DNA of 51,375 nucleotides from the NCBI GenBank assembly GCA_030835185.1, contig JAUQWL010000091.1:1-51375 (forward strand), given 5' to 3'. The position numbers and the translations under genes are program-made. Shown here piece by piece: positions 1-8,352 of the stretch (position 1 is its first letter; each line of letters starts with the position of its first letter). The stretch comes from Solirubrobacterales bacterium (GTDB lineage Bacteria > Actinomycetota > Thermoleophilia > Solirubrobacterales > 70-9). The notes under the pieces are model-generated. The model was given only the letters and a program-made list of their open reading frames with translations, made no database searches and was not told the origin of the DNA.

Positions 1-1
1 T

Positions 2-409
2 CCACCATGGACCGGTTGCTGCTCCAGGGCCGAGATCTTCGAGGCGGCAGTCTTCCCCGCCGCAATCGAGAAAAGCCGCCCCCTCCTCGAATACCCTGGA
101 TCGCCGAGCCGGGCCAGCAAGCTCGCCGACGGGAGGGATCCGGTTGCACTGCTGCTGGCGAGGGCGGCAGGTGCCATGTGGCTGGACCGCTGGATCTCCG
201 AGTGGCGCGACTTCACCCTTGAGATAACCGGCGACGACCTGCTCGACGCCGGGGTTCCGAGAGGTGAAGGGGTCGGCGCCGGACTCGCCGCAGCGCTCGA
301 CGCGGCCCTCGACGAGGGGGTACTCGATCGCGCTGCCCAGCTTGAAATCGCAGTCAACGCAGCGCACTCGGCTTCGCGACACCCGGACCCCCGTGAGAGC
401 GGGAACTGA
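2..409 (+). CDS. CCA tRNA nucleotidyltransferase / poly(A) polymerase family, C-terminal part (5' end outside window)
   Basis: An open frame runs from the window edge to TGA at 407-409 and gives about 135 residues. The tail has the pattern ITGDDLLDAGVPRGEGVGAG followed by a helix rich in Leu and Ala. This resembles the C-terminal RNA-binding segment of class II CCA-adding enzymes, where a G-D-L-x3-G-x3-G-x2-[IV]-G motif precedes the final helix. The nucleotidyltransferase head would lie upstream of the window and cannot be checked. Family members add or repair the 3' CCA of tRNA in the cytoplasm. The next gene, pgeF, begins 37 nt after the stop in another frame. A different protein with a similar helical tail is possible, since only the tail is visible. 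Confidence 0.6.
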   Translation, partial: PPWTGCCSRAEIFEAAVFPAAIEKSRPLLEYPGSPSRASKLADGRDPVALLLARAAGAMWLDRWISEWRDFTLEITGDDLLDAGVPRGEGVGAGLAAALDAALDEGVLDRAAQLEIAVNAAHSASRHPDPRESGN

Positions 410-446
410 AAGCCACAGCGCGGTGAAAAGGCGATCGAGAGACGGG

Positions 447-1160
447 GTGGAGTGGCTGGAGGCCGGACTTCCCGGCGCGACCGTCTGCTTCACCACGCGT
501 CGCGGCGGCTTCAGCTCGCCGCCGTACGAGAGCCTGAACCTCGGAATCCTTACCGGCGACGATCGTGGCACTGTCCTGCGAAACAGGGCGCGCACCGCGG
601 CGGCACTGGGCATCGACGGCGACCGGCTGCGGATGGGACTCCAGGTTCACGGGTCGAAAATCCTGCCACACAATGATCCCGACGCAACGGGTCATTTTCT
701 CGACCCCGTGACCGACCCCCCGGAAGCCGATGGACATGTAACCGGGTTGTCACGCCTGCCCCTGCTCGTTCTGACCGCAGACTGCCTGCCGGTGGCGGTC
801 AGCGGCCCCGGCGGGCTGGCGATGCTGCACTGCGGCTGGCGCGGACTTGCCGGGTCGCTGGTAGCCGATGCGGTCGCGGCAGTGGGCGGAGGCGAAGCGG
901 TGATCGGCCCCGGCATCGGTCCCTGCTGTTTCGAGGTCGGGCCGGAAGTCGTTGAAGCTTTCTCCGGCCTGGGCGACGGGCTGTTCGACGGGCGCCAGTG
1001 TGACCTTCCGGGCGTCGCCGAAAGGCTCCTGCGCCGGGCCGGCGTCGATCGCATTCAGACAGCCGGGCACTGCACCTGCTGCGAATCGGATGACTTCTTC
1101 TCGCACCGACGCGACGGCGGGATCACCGGCAGACAGGCCGGAATCGCCTGGCTCGGATGA
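447..1160 (+). CDS. pgeF: PgeF/YlmD-type multicopper-like purine nucleoside phosphorylase (laccase domain)
   Basis: A protein of about 237 residues of the YfiH/YlmD (Cu-oxidase_4) family. These enzymes act on purine nucleosides, and E. coli YfiH also edits peptidoglycan precursors. Family marks are the N-terminal FTTRRGG and SLNLG segments, the VHG motif, LTADCLPV, the metal-site segment LHCGWRGL and the late CTCCESDDFFSHRRDGG, which together supply the metal-binding Cys and His residues. The start is uncertain: GTG codons at 393, 423 and 447 are in frame. I chose 447 because the family homology begins there (VEWLEAGLPG) and a GAGAGA lies just upstream. The gene sits between the CCA-enzyme tail and sepF, the usual place of ylmD-type genes beside the division cluster. 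The YggS gene often found next to it is absent. Confidence 0.85.
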   Translation: MEWLEAGLPGATVCFTTRRGGFSSPPYESLNLGILTGDDRGTVLRNRARTAAALGIDGDRLRMGLQVHGSKILPHNDPDATGHFLDPVTDPPEADGHVTGLSRLPLLVLTADCLPVAVSGPGGLAMLHCGWRGLAGSLVADAVAAVGGGEAVIGPGIGPCCFEVGPEVVEAFSGLGDGLFDGRQCDLPGVAERLLRRAGVDRIQTAGHCTCCESDDFFSHRRDGGITGRQAGIAWLG

Positions 1161-1247
1161 GCCCGCGCCCGCGGTGTGGTGCGGCCGACGCCCTGGCCGG
1201 AACGATGCAACGGATCGCACGAACCCCACGAAATGCCCGTAATTGAG

Positions 1248-1305
1248 CATAATCCGGGAGGATTCGTCCCGGATGGCACGAAACACCGTTTACCTATGGC
1301 ACTAA
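1248..1305 (+). promoter_or_regulatory. sepF leader: -10-like CATAAT, SD and a 10-codon uORF overlapping the sepF start
   Basis: CATAAT at 1248-1253 looks like a -10 hexamer. GGGAGG at 1256-1261 is the only good Shine-Dalgarno sequence near sepF. It is 11 nt from ATG 1273, which opens a 10-codon frame (MARNTVYLWH) ending at TAA 1303-1305. The sepF ATG at 1296 lies inside this small frame and has no SD of its own. Translational coupling is an inference. Confidence 0.35.
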
Positions 1306-1862
1306 GAGACTCATGGCACCGCACACTCGTCTACTTCGGCCTCGCCGAAGAAAGTGACCACCACGCGGACTACGACGAGTATGAGGACGACTACCTCGAC
1401 GAGGACGATGACTACGAACCCCGGCGCGACAGGGGACGGAGTCGCGAGGCCAACGTTCGCCGCCTTCCCACCAGCCGGCGCCGCAGCCACGATGAGATCG
1501 ACGACATTTTCTCCGACGACGCGCCGGCACCGCGTTCGCGCACCCGCACCCTCAGGCCGGTTGACGACGAAGACGCTGACGATGACGTCCAGGTCCACCT
1601 GGTGATTCCGCGCAACTTCAACGACGCCCAACAGGTCGCCGACCAGTTCAAACGCAAAGTCCCGGTCATTCTCAACCTGCAGACCACCGATCACGAGCTT
1701 TCGAAACGCCTCATCGACTTCGCCTCGGGCCTCACATACGCGCTGGACGGTGGCATGCAGCGGATCGCAGAAAAGGTCTTCCTGCTGACCCCGCGCAACG
1801 TCGAAGTCTCGGCTGAGGAAAAAGCCCGCTTGATCGACAAGGGCTTCTTCAACCAGTCCTGA
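1296..1862 (+). CDS. sepF: Cell division protein SepF
   Basis: 188 residues. SepF binds the C-terminal tail of FtsZ and tethers and bundles FtsZ filaments at the division membrane; it replaces FtsA in actinobacteria. The first about 18 residues (MALRDSWHRTLVYFGLAEE) can form the amphipathic membrane-targeting helix. A long acidic linker follows (residues about 20-85, many Asp, Glu and Tyr, then Arg-rich). The SepF/DUF552 domain occupies about residues 95-180, with VHLVIPRNFNDAQQVAD, VILNLQ and a late FLLTPRNVEV strand. ATG 1296 is the only start consistent with the membrane helix. It lacks its own SD and overlaps a small upstream frame with a good SD. The following gene is hyuA, not the usual proC/yggT. 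Confidence 0.93.
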   Translation: MALRDSWHRTLVYFGLAEESDHHADYDEYEDDYLDEDDDYEPRRDRGRSREANVRRLPTSRRRSHDEIDDIFSDDAPAPRSRTRTLRPVDDEDADDDVQVHLVIPRNFNDAQQVADQFKRKVPVILNLQTTDHELSKRLIDFASGLTYALDGGMQRIAEKVFLLTPRNVEVSAEEKARLIDKGFFNQS

Positions 1863-1994
1863 CTGCCCGCGGCGTTTGCGAAGGGGCTGACGGGCGCCCG
1901 TGGCATTACTGACCTGTCGGTACGTCGACCTGTTCGAGGGGCGATCCTTCGACCCGGTTTCCGCACTGTGGAGACCGCAGCCGACCGGGAGAAA

Positions 1995-2000
1995 TAGGGT
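1995..2000 (+). promoter_or_regulatory. -10-like hexamer TAGGGT before hyuA
   Basis: TAGGGT ends 6 nt before the hyuA ATG at 2007, predicting a leaderless or nearly leaderless transcript. No clear -35 is seen. Confidence 0.35.
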
Positions 2001-2006
2001 GGTCCG

Positions 2007-4097
2007 ATGAGTCTCGACGACGCGCGGATCCGGATTGGTGTCGATATCGGTGGCACCTTCACCGATCTCTCGATTTCCAGTGAGTCCGGGATCATCGCCG
2101 TCGGCAAGGCACTGACCACACCCGACGAGCCCGCCCGTGCGGTCGAAGAGGTGATCAACGAGGCGCTCGGCCGGGTCGAGGTACGGCCGGATCAGGTCGG
2201 CGAGATCATCCACGCGACCACGCTCGTGACCAATGCGATCCTCGAGCGAAAGGGCGAAACCACGGCGTTGTTGATGACCGAAGGGTTCAGGGATACGCTC
2301 GGCCTCGCTACCGAGAAGCGGTACGACCTCTACGACCTCAACCTCCAGCTGCCGGTACCTCTGGTTCCGCGCTGGCTCTGTTTTGACATCCCCGAGCGGA
2401 CGCACTCCGACGGGTCGATCGCGAAAGAAGTCGATCTCGATCACGTCCGGCGGCTCGCTCTCGAGCTCCAGGAAGCAGGAGTCCACGCGGTCGCGATCTG
2501 CTTCCTCCACAGTTTCACCAATCCGGAAAACGAGCTCGCGGCCAGACGGGCGATCCAGGATGTGGCACCGTCGCTGCGAGTCGCACTTTCCAGCGACGTG
2601 AGCCCCGAAGTCCGCGAGTACGAGCGGGCGAGCACGACCGCCGCCAGCGTCTACGTCCAGGACGTCGTCGGGCGGTACCTCGACGACCTCGAGCAGAGGC
2701 TCACACGGATCGGATACGACCGCGGGCTCCTTCTGATGCTCTCACACGGCGGAGTGGCCACCGTCGATACCGCCAGGCATCACCCCGTGAAACTCCTCGA
2801 GTCCGGCCCGGCGGCCGGCGCATTGGCTGCCGCAGCTTTCGGGGCTTCCGCAGAAGAGCCGGATCTCGTCTCCTTCGACATGGGCGGAACGACCGCAAAG
2901 CTCTGCCTGGTAGAAGACGGGTCGCCGCTGAAGGCCCAGTCCTTCGAGGTCGACCGGCAGGACCGGATGCATCCCGGATCCGGGCTGCCGCTGAAGCTCT
3001 CGACCATCGACATGGTGGAGATAGGTGTCGGCGGCGGCTCGATCGCCCGGGTCGACTCCCTCGGGCTGCTCAAGGCGGGGCCACAGTCGGCCGGAGCCCA
3101 TCCGGGGCCGGCCTGTTACGGCCGGGGAGGGGAGCTACCGACTGTCACCGACGCCGACCTCGTGCTCGGCTACCTCGATCCCGAGTACTTCCTCGGAGGC
3201 TCGATGGCGCTCGACCCCGGTGCAGCAAAGGCGGCGATCGAAACCCACATCGCGGAACCGCTCGGCCTTTCGCTGGAGAAGGCCGCCCTCGGAATCCACC
3301 AGGTGGTGAACGAGAGCATGGCCAATGCCGCCCGGGTTCACGCCGTCGAGCGCGGAAAAGACCCGACCAAACTGCCGCTGTTCGCTTTCGGCGGTGCCGG
3401 CGCCGTGCACGCCTCAGGCGTTGCGCGGAGGCTCGGCTCCTCGAAGGTGGTCGTTCCGCCCTATGCCGGGGTGATGAGCACGGCCGGCCTGCTCTCGGCT
3501 CCGCTTGCCTTCGACTTCGTGAGATCCCGCCGTGCGTTCCCTCCCGACCTGAGCCCCGGAGCGGTGAGCGAAATCTTCGCTCCGATGGAGACTGAAGGCG
3601 AGGAGCTTCTCGGCTCGGCCGGGGTGGCGGCGTCCGACGTGAACCACGAGCGGTCGATTGACGCCCGGCTCATCGGCCAGGGGCATGAAATCAACGTGAA
3701 GCTGGACGACCTGACCAACTGGCCACAGTCCGCACGCGAATCCTTCGACGCGGCGTATACGCACCTGTTCGGCCGGTCCGGTCCGCCGGTTGAAATCGAG
3801 GTCTTGCGCTGGCGGGTGATCTCAAGCGGCCCCAGGCCCGGGTTGACGCTCCGACCGGAGCGCAGAACCGGAGGGCAGGTCGCCGCCGGGGCGGTCAGAA
3901 CGGCCGCACTCGGTCCGGACTCGCAGATGACGGAAAGCTCGATCTACGACCGGTACCTGCTTGCACCCGGCGACACGGTGAACGGTCCGGCCGTCGTTCA
4001 GGAGCGCGAATCGACGACGTTGGTGCCCCACGGTACGAGCTGCGTGGTCTGCGACGACCTCTCCCTTGTCATCGATCTGAACGGAGCCGGCCGATGA
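2007..4097 (+). CDS. hyuA: Hydantoinase A / 5-oxoprolinase family ATPase subunit
   Basis: 696 residues, the normal length for HyuA. The family hydrolyses cyclic amides (N-methylhydantoin, 5-oxoproline) or carboxylates ketones, using ATP, and works with a HyuB partner. Visible motifs are the ASKHA phosphate-binding DIGGTFTD at residues 13-20, a second nucleotide-site motif FDMGGTTAK near 290, GVGGGSIARVDSLG, GAHPGPACYGRGG, the TDADLVLGYLDP segment and FGGAGAVHA near 465. The order is a Hydant_A_N domain, the ASKHA core and a C-terminal beta domain. Its stop overlaps the hyuB start by 4 bp, so both subunits should be made together. A TAGGGT hexamer lies 6 nt before the ATG. The true substrate cannot be read from sequence. 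The position inside the sepF-proC neighbourhood is unusual. Confidence 0.9.
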   Translation: MSLDDARIRIGVDIGGTFTDLSISSESGIIAVGKALTTPDEPARAVEEVINEALGRVEVRPDQVGEIIHATTLVTNAILERKGETTALLMTEGFRDTLGLATEKRYDLYDLNLQLPVPLVPRWLCFDIPERTHSDGSIAKEVDLDHVRRLALELQEAGVHAVAICFLHSFTNPENELAARRAIQDVAPSLRVALSSDVSPEVREYERASTTAASVYVQDVVGRYLDDLEQRLTRIGYDRGLLLMLSHGGVATVDTARHHPVKLLESGPAAGALAAAAFGASAEEPDLVSFDMGGTTAKLCLVEDGSPLKAQSFEVDRQDRMHPGSGLPLKLSTIDMVEIGVGGGSIARVDSLGLLKAGPQSAGAHPGPACYGRGGELPTVTDADLVLGYLDPEYFLGGSMALDPGAAKAAIETHIAEPLGLSLEKAALGIHQVVNESMANAARVHAVERGKDPTKLPLFAFGGAGAVHASGVARRLGSSKVVVPPYAGVMSTAGLLSAPLAFDFVRSRRAFPPDLSPGAVSEIFAPMETEGEELLGSAGVAASDVNHERSIDARLIGQGHEINVKLDDLTNWPQSARESFDAAYTHLFGRSGPPVEIEVLRWRVISSGPRPGLTLRPERRTGGQVAAGAVRTAALGPDSQMTESSIYDRYLLAPGDTVNGPAVVQERESTTLVPHGTSCVVCDDLSLVIDLNGAGR

Positions 4098-5857
4098 GCG
4101 CTTCACCACTGGACGCAGTCGCACTGCAGATGATCTGGTCGCGATTGATCTCGATCGCGAACGAACAGCAGGCGGCTCTGATTCACACCGGGTTCAGCAC
4201 GGTCCTGCGTGAGTCCGAAGATCTGGCATGTGGCGTTTTCGATCCACGCGGGTTGATGGTCGCCCAGTCCGTCGCCGGCACTCCCGGGCACATCAACTCG
4301 ATGGCGACCGGTGTCCGGCACCTGCTCGAGGCATTCGAAGAAGAAGGGCTGGAGAAAGGGGACGTGCTGATAACCAACGACCCGTGGCTCACCGCAGGAC
4401 AGGTGAACGATCTGACCGTCGCGACCCCGGTCTTCGTCGGTCAGAGGATCGTGGGCATGTTCGCCAGCACCTGCCACTCCCCCGACATCGGTGGCCGCAG
4501 GCTCTCTGCCGAGGCGCGTGACGTGTACGAAGAAGGCCTGCGAATCCCGATCATGAAGCTTGCCCGGGCCGGCGTTCTCAATGAGCCGCTCCTGGCGATC
4601 ATCCGCGAGAACGTACGGACACCCGAGGAAACGGTCGGCGACATCTTCGCTCAGATGACCTCGAACGAAGTCGGGGCGAAGGGCCTGATCGACCTGCTCG
4701 CCGAATTCGATCTGGACACGCTGATCCCGATCGCCGACGAGGTCATGGCAAGGTCGGAAGCTGCCATGCGGGATGCGATCTCGAGGCTCCCGGACGGCAC
4801 CTACACCGACACGAGCCCGGTTGAGAGTGCCGACGGGATGCCGGTCAAATTGCGGGTCGAGCTGACAGTCGATGGCGACGAACTGAAGGTCGACTACGCC
4901 GGGACTTCAGAGCAGGTCAGCGAGGGGATCAACGTCGTGCTCAACTACACACGCGCGTACACCTCGTTCGGGATCAAGGCGCTGCTCGCACCTGAAGTCC
5001 CCCACAACGAGGGCTCATTTCGCCCGGTTACCGTGGTCGCGCCCGAGGGCTCGATCCTGAACTGCGTTCCGCCGGCATCGGTCGCCGGCCGGTCCCTGAT
5101 CGGTCACCTTCTTCCGGGGATGGTCATGCGGGCACTTTTCAGCGCAGTGCCCGACAAGGTGCTCGCCGGCGGGGCCGAGGCACTCTGGATCACCATCTGG
5201 GGTGGCTCAAGAGATAGCGGTGAGGGATTCAGCCAGACCCTCTTCAACTCGGGCGGGACCGGCGCACGAAAGGAAAACGACGGCCTGACGGCGACCTGCT
5301 TCCCTTCCGGAGTCGCTTCGGTGCCGACGGAGGTGATCGAGATGATCACCCCGCTCAAGGTGCTCCGACGCAGTCTGCGGGAAGGGTCCGCCGGTGCCGG
5401 AAGGACCAGGGGCGGCCACGGTCAGGTCATCGAGATTTCGAACCGCAGCGGCATGCCGTGGACGCTGTCCCCGATGATCGGTCGAACCACCTATCCTGCC
5501 GCCGGCCTCGAGGGGGGGAAGGATGGCCTCGCCGGAGCATGCGTGCTGGAAGGAGGCGGACCGCTGGTGCCCAAGCGGCAGCACGTCCTCGAGGGCGACG
5601 CGGTGGTACGGATGAGCCTGCCGGGCGGAGCCGGCCGCGGCGACCCGAAAGAACGAAATCCCGAGGCAGTGCTCGCCGACGTGATCGACGGATATGTGTC
5701 CCTCGAGGATGCTCGCGAGGTCTATCTCGTGGCGATCGAATACGGAGGAGATGAGAACGCCCTGGTGAGGCCACCGGGGACCTACTCGATCGACAGCGCG
5801 GAGACTCGCGCTCTTCGCGGTCAAGCCGATTGCGACCAGGGGGTTACCGTAAGCTGA
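4094..5857 (+). CDS. hyuB: Hydantoinase B / 5-oxoprolinase family subunit
   Basis: 587 residues, typical of HyuB. Family signatures are the N-terminal IHTGFSTVLRESEDLACG, GTPGHINSMATG, the LITNDPWLTAGQVNDLT segment and ASTCHSPDIGGR; Asp and His residues here are thought to form the metal-dependent hydrolysis site. Further on come ADGMPVKLRVELTV, LNYTRAYTSFGIKALLAPE and the glycine-rich C-terminal RTRGGHGQVIE and PGGAGRGDP loops. The ATG overlaps the hyuA stop in an ATGA junction, so the pair is translationally coupled and very likely forms one enzyme complex. The gene ends 5 nt before proC, whose own -10-like hexamer lies across the hyuB stop. No transporter or regulator gene that would reveal the substrate is adjacent. 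Confidence 0.9.
   Translation: MSASPLDAVALQMIWSRLISIANEQQAALIHTGFSTVLRESEDLACGVFDPRGLMVAQSVAGTPGHINSMATGVRHLLEAFEEEGLEKGDVLITNDPWLTAGQVNDLTVATPVFVGQRIVGMFASTCHSPDIGGRRLSAEARDVYEEGLRIPIMKLARAGVLNEPLLAIIRENVRTPEETVGDIFAQMTSNEVGAKGLIDLLAEFDLDTLIPIADEVMARSEAAMRDAISRLPDGTYTDTSPVESADGMPVKLRVELTVDGDELKVDYAGTSEQVSEGINVVLNYTRAYTSFGIKALLAPEVPHNEGSFRPVTVVAPEGSILNCVPPASVAGRSLIGHLLPGMVMRALFSAVPDKVLAGGAEALWITIWGGSRDSGEGFSQTLFNSGGTGARKENDGLTATCFPSGVASVPTEVIEMITPLKVLRRSLREGSAGAGRTRGGHGQVIEISNRSGMPWTLSPMIGRTTYPAAGLEGGKDGLAGACVLEGGGPLVPKRQHVLEGDAVVRMSLPGGAGRGDPKERNPEAVLADVIDGYVSLEDAREVYLVAIEYGGDENALVRPPGTYSIDSAETRALRGQADCDQGVTVS
5850..5855 (+). promoter_or_regulatory. -10-like hexamer TAAGCT before proC
   Basis: TAAGCT overlaps the hyuB stop codon and ends 7 nt before the proC ATG at 5863, suggesting proC can be transcribed on its own as a leaderless mRNA. 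Confidence 0.3.
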
Positions 5858-5862
5858 GGCAC

Positions 5863-6639
5863 ATGATCGTTGGCTTCATCGGTTCCGGAAACATGGCCGC
5901 CGCCATGGCTCGCGGCTGGGCTTCTTCCGATTCCGGGGGACCCGGACAGATGCTGTTCACGGATTCGGGTTCGGGGCGGGCGACGGCCCTTGCCTCGGAA
6001 GTCGGAGGAAGGGCTGTCCGTTCCAACGCCGACCTGGTCAAAGGCAGCGACTTCGTCGTACTCGCAATGAAGCCACAGGCCCTGGCCGAGGTTGCGGAGA
6101 GCCTCCCACCTCCGAAGGCAATCCTGTCCCTGCTCGGGGCGACCAGGCTCACGGACCTCGTAGAGCGGTTCCCGGACTCGACCGTCCTCCGCCTCATGCC
6201 GAACCTGGCCGTCGAAGTCAACCGGGGGGTGATCTGCGTCGCACATGCAGAAGAGGCCGACTCAACGGTGCTGACAGGGGCCCAGACCCTGCTCGAGCCG
6301 CTCGGCCGGGTGGTTGAACTCGAAGACGACCACATGGACGCCGCGACCGCCGCGATGGGCTGCACCCCGGCCTACTTTGCGGCGGCGGCGGCGGCGATCT
6401 CGGGAGTGGGGGTGAGCGAAGGTCTTCAGGCGGATGTCGCGAATACGCTCGTCGCCGAGGCCCTGGCCGGCACGGCGGCCCTTCTCGGGCACAGGACCCC
6501 GTTCGAGATCCAGGTTGCCGTCGCCTCGCCCGGCGGGAGTACCGAGGCCGGACTCGAAGCTCTGGAGGCGGCCGGGGGGCCCGAAGCGTTTCGCAAAGCG
6601 GGCGAGGCTTCGCTTCGCAGAATGCGTGGGCAGCAGTGA
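5863..6639 (+). CDS. proC: Pyrroline-5-carboxylate reductase
   Basis: 258 residues. ProC reduces 1-pyrroline-5-carboxylate to L-proline with NAD(P)H in the cytoplasm. The N-terminal Rossmann fingerprint is FIGSGNMAAAMARGW (residues about 5-19), followed by VLAMKPQ and RLMPNLAVEVNRGV. The family signature near the C-terminus is ASPGGSTEAGLEAL, preceded by the VAEALAGTAALL helix. I use ATG 5863, where homology begins, rather than an earlier GTG or ATG-like start, because the Rossmann motif then falls at the usual distance and a TAAGCT hexamer lies 7 nt before it. The gene overlaps yggT by 4 bp. A proC-yggT order is common beside sepF in Gram-positive bacteria. Confidence 0.93.
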   Translation: MIVGFIGSGNMAAAMARGWASSDSGGPGQMLFTDSGSGRATALASEVGGRAVRSNADLVKGSDFVVLAMKPQALAEVAESLPPPKAILSLLGATRLTDLVERFPDSTVLRLMPNLAVEVNRGVICVAHAEEADSTVLTGAQTLLEPLGRVVELEDDHMDAATAAMGCTPAYFAAAAAAISGVGVSEGLQADVANTLVAEALAGTAALLGHRTPFEIQVAVASPGGSTEAGLEALEAAGGPEAFRKAGEASLRRMRGQQ

Positions 6640-6950
6640 GCGGAACCGAGCCACTGCTCGCCCTGAGCAGGGGTGACGTCGCCAGCTACGTCAGCGCCCT
6701 GTTCACCGTCTACATCGTGCTGATCTTCATCCGGATCCTCTCCTCCTGGATTCCCCGGATGCCGCAGAGCGGGCCCCTGGCTGCGGTAGTCAGATTCGCC
6801 GGCCAGACGACGGATCCCTATCTGAACATCTTCCGGCGCGTTCTGCCGCCGGTCGGCGGGAGCGGCCTGGCCCTCGACCTCAGCCCGATGATCGGCCTCT
6901 TCCTGCTGCTGATCGCGCAGGCGGTGGTCGTCGGCGCCATAAACGGGTGA
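6636..6950 (+). CDS. yggT: YggT family membrane protein
   Basis: 104 residues with a GTG start overlapping the proC stop by 4 bp. Two hydrophobic segments (about residues 17-36 and 80-102) flank a short loop. The family motif is visible as ILSSWIPR, then FAGQTTDPYLNIFRRVLPP and the closing LDLSPMIGLFLLL stretch. YggT proteins (YlmG in Gram-positives and chloroplasts) are linked genetically to division-cluster genes and to membrane or nucleoid distribution, but no biochemical activity is established. The gene lies between proC and lspA, each overlapping by 4 bp, so it is part of one tightly coupled run. The divIVA gene often found after yggT is not here. Confidence 0.9.
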   Translation: MSGTEPLLALSRGDVASYVSALFTVYIVLIFIRILSSWIPRMPQSGPLAAVVRFAGQTTDPYLNIFRRVLPPVGGSGLALDLSPMIGLFLLLIAQAVVVGAING

Positions 6951-7494
6951 TCCGGAGAAGGACGATCGTCGGCCTGGCGCTGGTCGCTTCTGGCGTCGTG
7001 CTGGCCGACCAGACGAGCAAGGCACTCGTCACGGGTTCGATCTCCCGGGGAGAACAGGTCGACATAATCGGTCCGCTCCGTTTCACCCTCACCTATAACG
7101 ACGGTGTCGCCTTCGGCCTGGCAGGCGGGGGCGGGATCTTCGTGATCCTGCTGAGCATGGTTGCCCTGATCGCGCTCGGTGCCTTCATCGCAACGGCGCC
7201 CGACCGGTCCGGCACCTGGTTGGCCGGGGGGCTCATCCTCGGCGGGGCCCTCGGGAACCTGATCGATCGGATGCGGCTCGGACACGTCACGGACTTCATC
7301 CTGTTGCCGAGCTGGCCGGCCTTCAACCTGGCCGACTCGGCGATAACGGTCGGCGTAGTGCTGCTCGCCTGGACCGTGTTCCGGCATGCCGGCAGCCCGT
7401 CCGGAGAAGCAGAAGCCATTTCCGAAGACGAACCCGCACACCGCGAGCCCCGGTCCGGTCCGGCAACCGGGAGCGAAGGGCGGGGCCGGGACGG

Positions 7495-7498
<4 letters not shown>
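6947..7498 (+). CDS. lspA: Lipoprotein signal peptidase (signal peptidase II)
   Basis: 183 residues. LspA cleaves the signal peptide of diacylglyceryl-modified prolipoproteins in the cytoplasmic membrane. Four hydrophobic segments are visible: an N-terminal LALVASGVVLADQTSK, IFVILLSMVALIALGAF, the GGLILGGALGNLIDR segment and the final ITVGVVLLAWTVF. The two catalytic aspartates lie in GNLIDR and FNLADS, and the conserved NDGVAFGL loop is present. The start is GTG overlapping the yggT stop. A hydrophilic tail of about 35 residues after the last membrane helix (Glu, Ser and Pro-rich) is longer than in the minimal family. The gene overlaps the following pseudouridine synthase gene by 4 bp, the common lspA-rluD arrangement. 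Confidence 0.93.
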
Positions 7499-8184
<686 letters not shown>

Positions 8185-8231
8185 CCCTGCGAACCCGCGT
8201 CCGGCCGGGCGCAGCCTCGCACAGATCCCTC

Positions 8232-8237
8232 TACAAT
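8232..8237 (+). promoter_or_regulatory. Candidate rpsB promoter, -10 TACAAT
   Basis: TACAAT lies about 115 nt before the rpsB start, after the end of the upstream gene. No convincing -35 is present 16-18 nt upstream. It would produce a leader of about 110 nt. Confidence 0.4.
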
Positions 8238-8243
8238 CCCGGT

Positions 8244-8352
8244 TCGATCGTATTCCCTAACCCCCGAAGTTCCCGAAACGGCTCCTGCCCTTGAAAAGGG
8301 TCTCCGTCAAGGGACACGGGCGGATCCGCACACCATTGACTCAAGGAGATGC
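8244..8352 (+). promoter_or_regulatory. Structured rpsB 5' leader, candidate S2 autoregulatory element
   Basis: The segment CCCTTGA at 8288-8294 can pair with TCAAGGG at 8307-8313 (7 bp, 12-nt loop). Its first five bases can instead pair with AAGGG at 8296-8300, and CCTTGA is also exactly complementary to TCAAGG at 8341-8346, which overlaps the rpsB Shine-Dalgarno sequence AAGGAG. Mutually exclusive pairings that hide or free the SD are typical of ribosomal-protein leaders. Autoregulation by S2 is inference. Confidence 0.4.
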
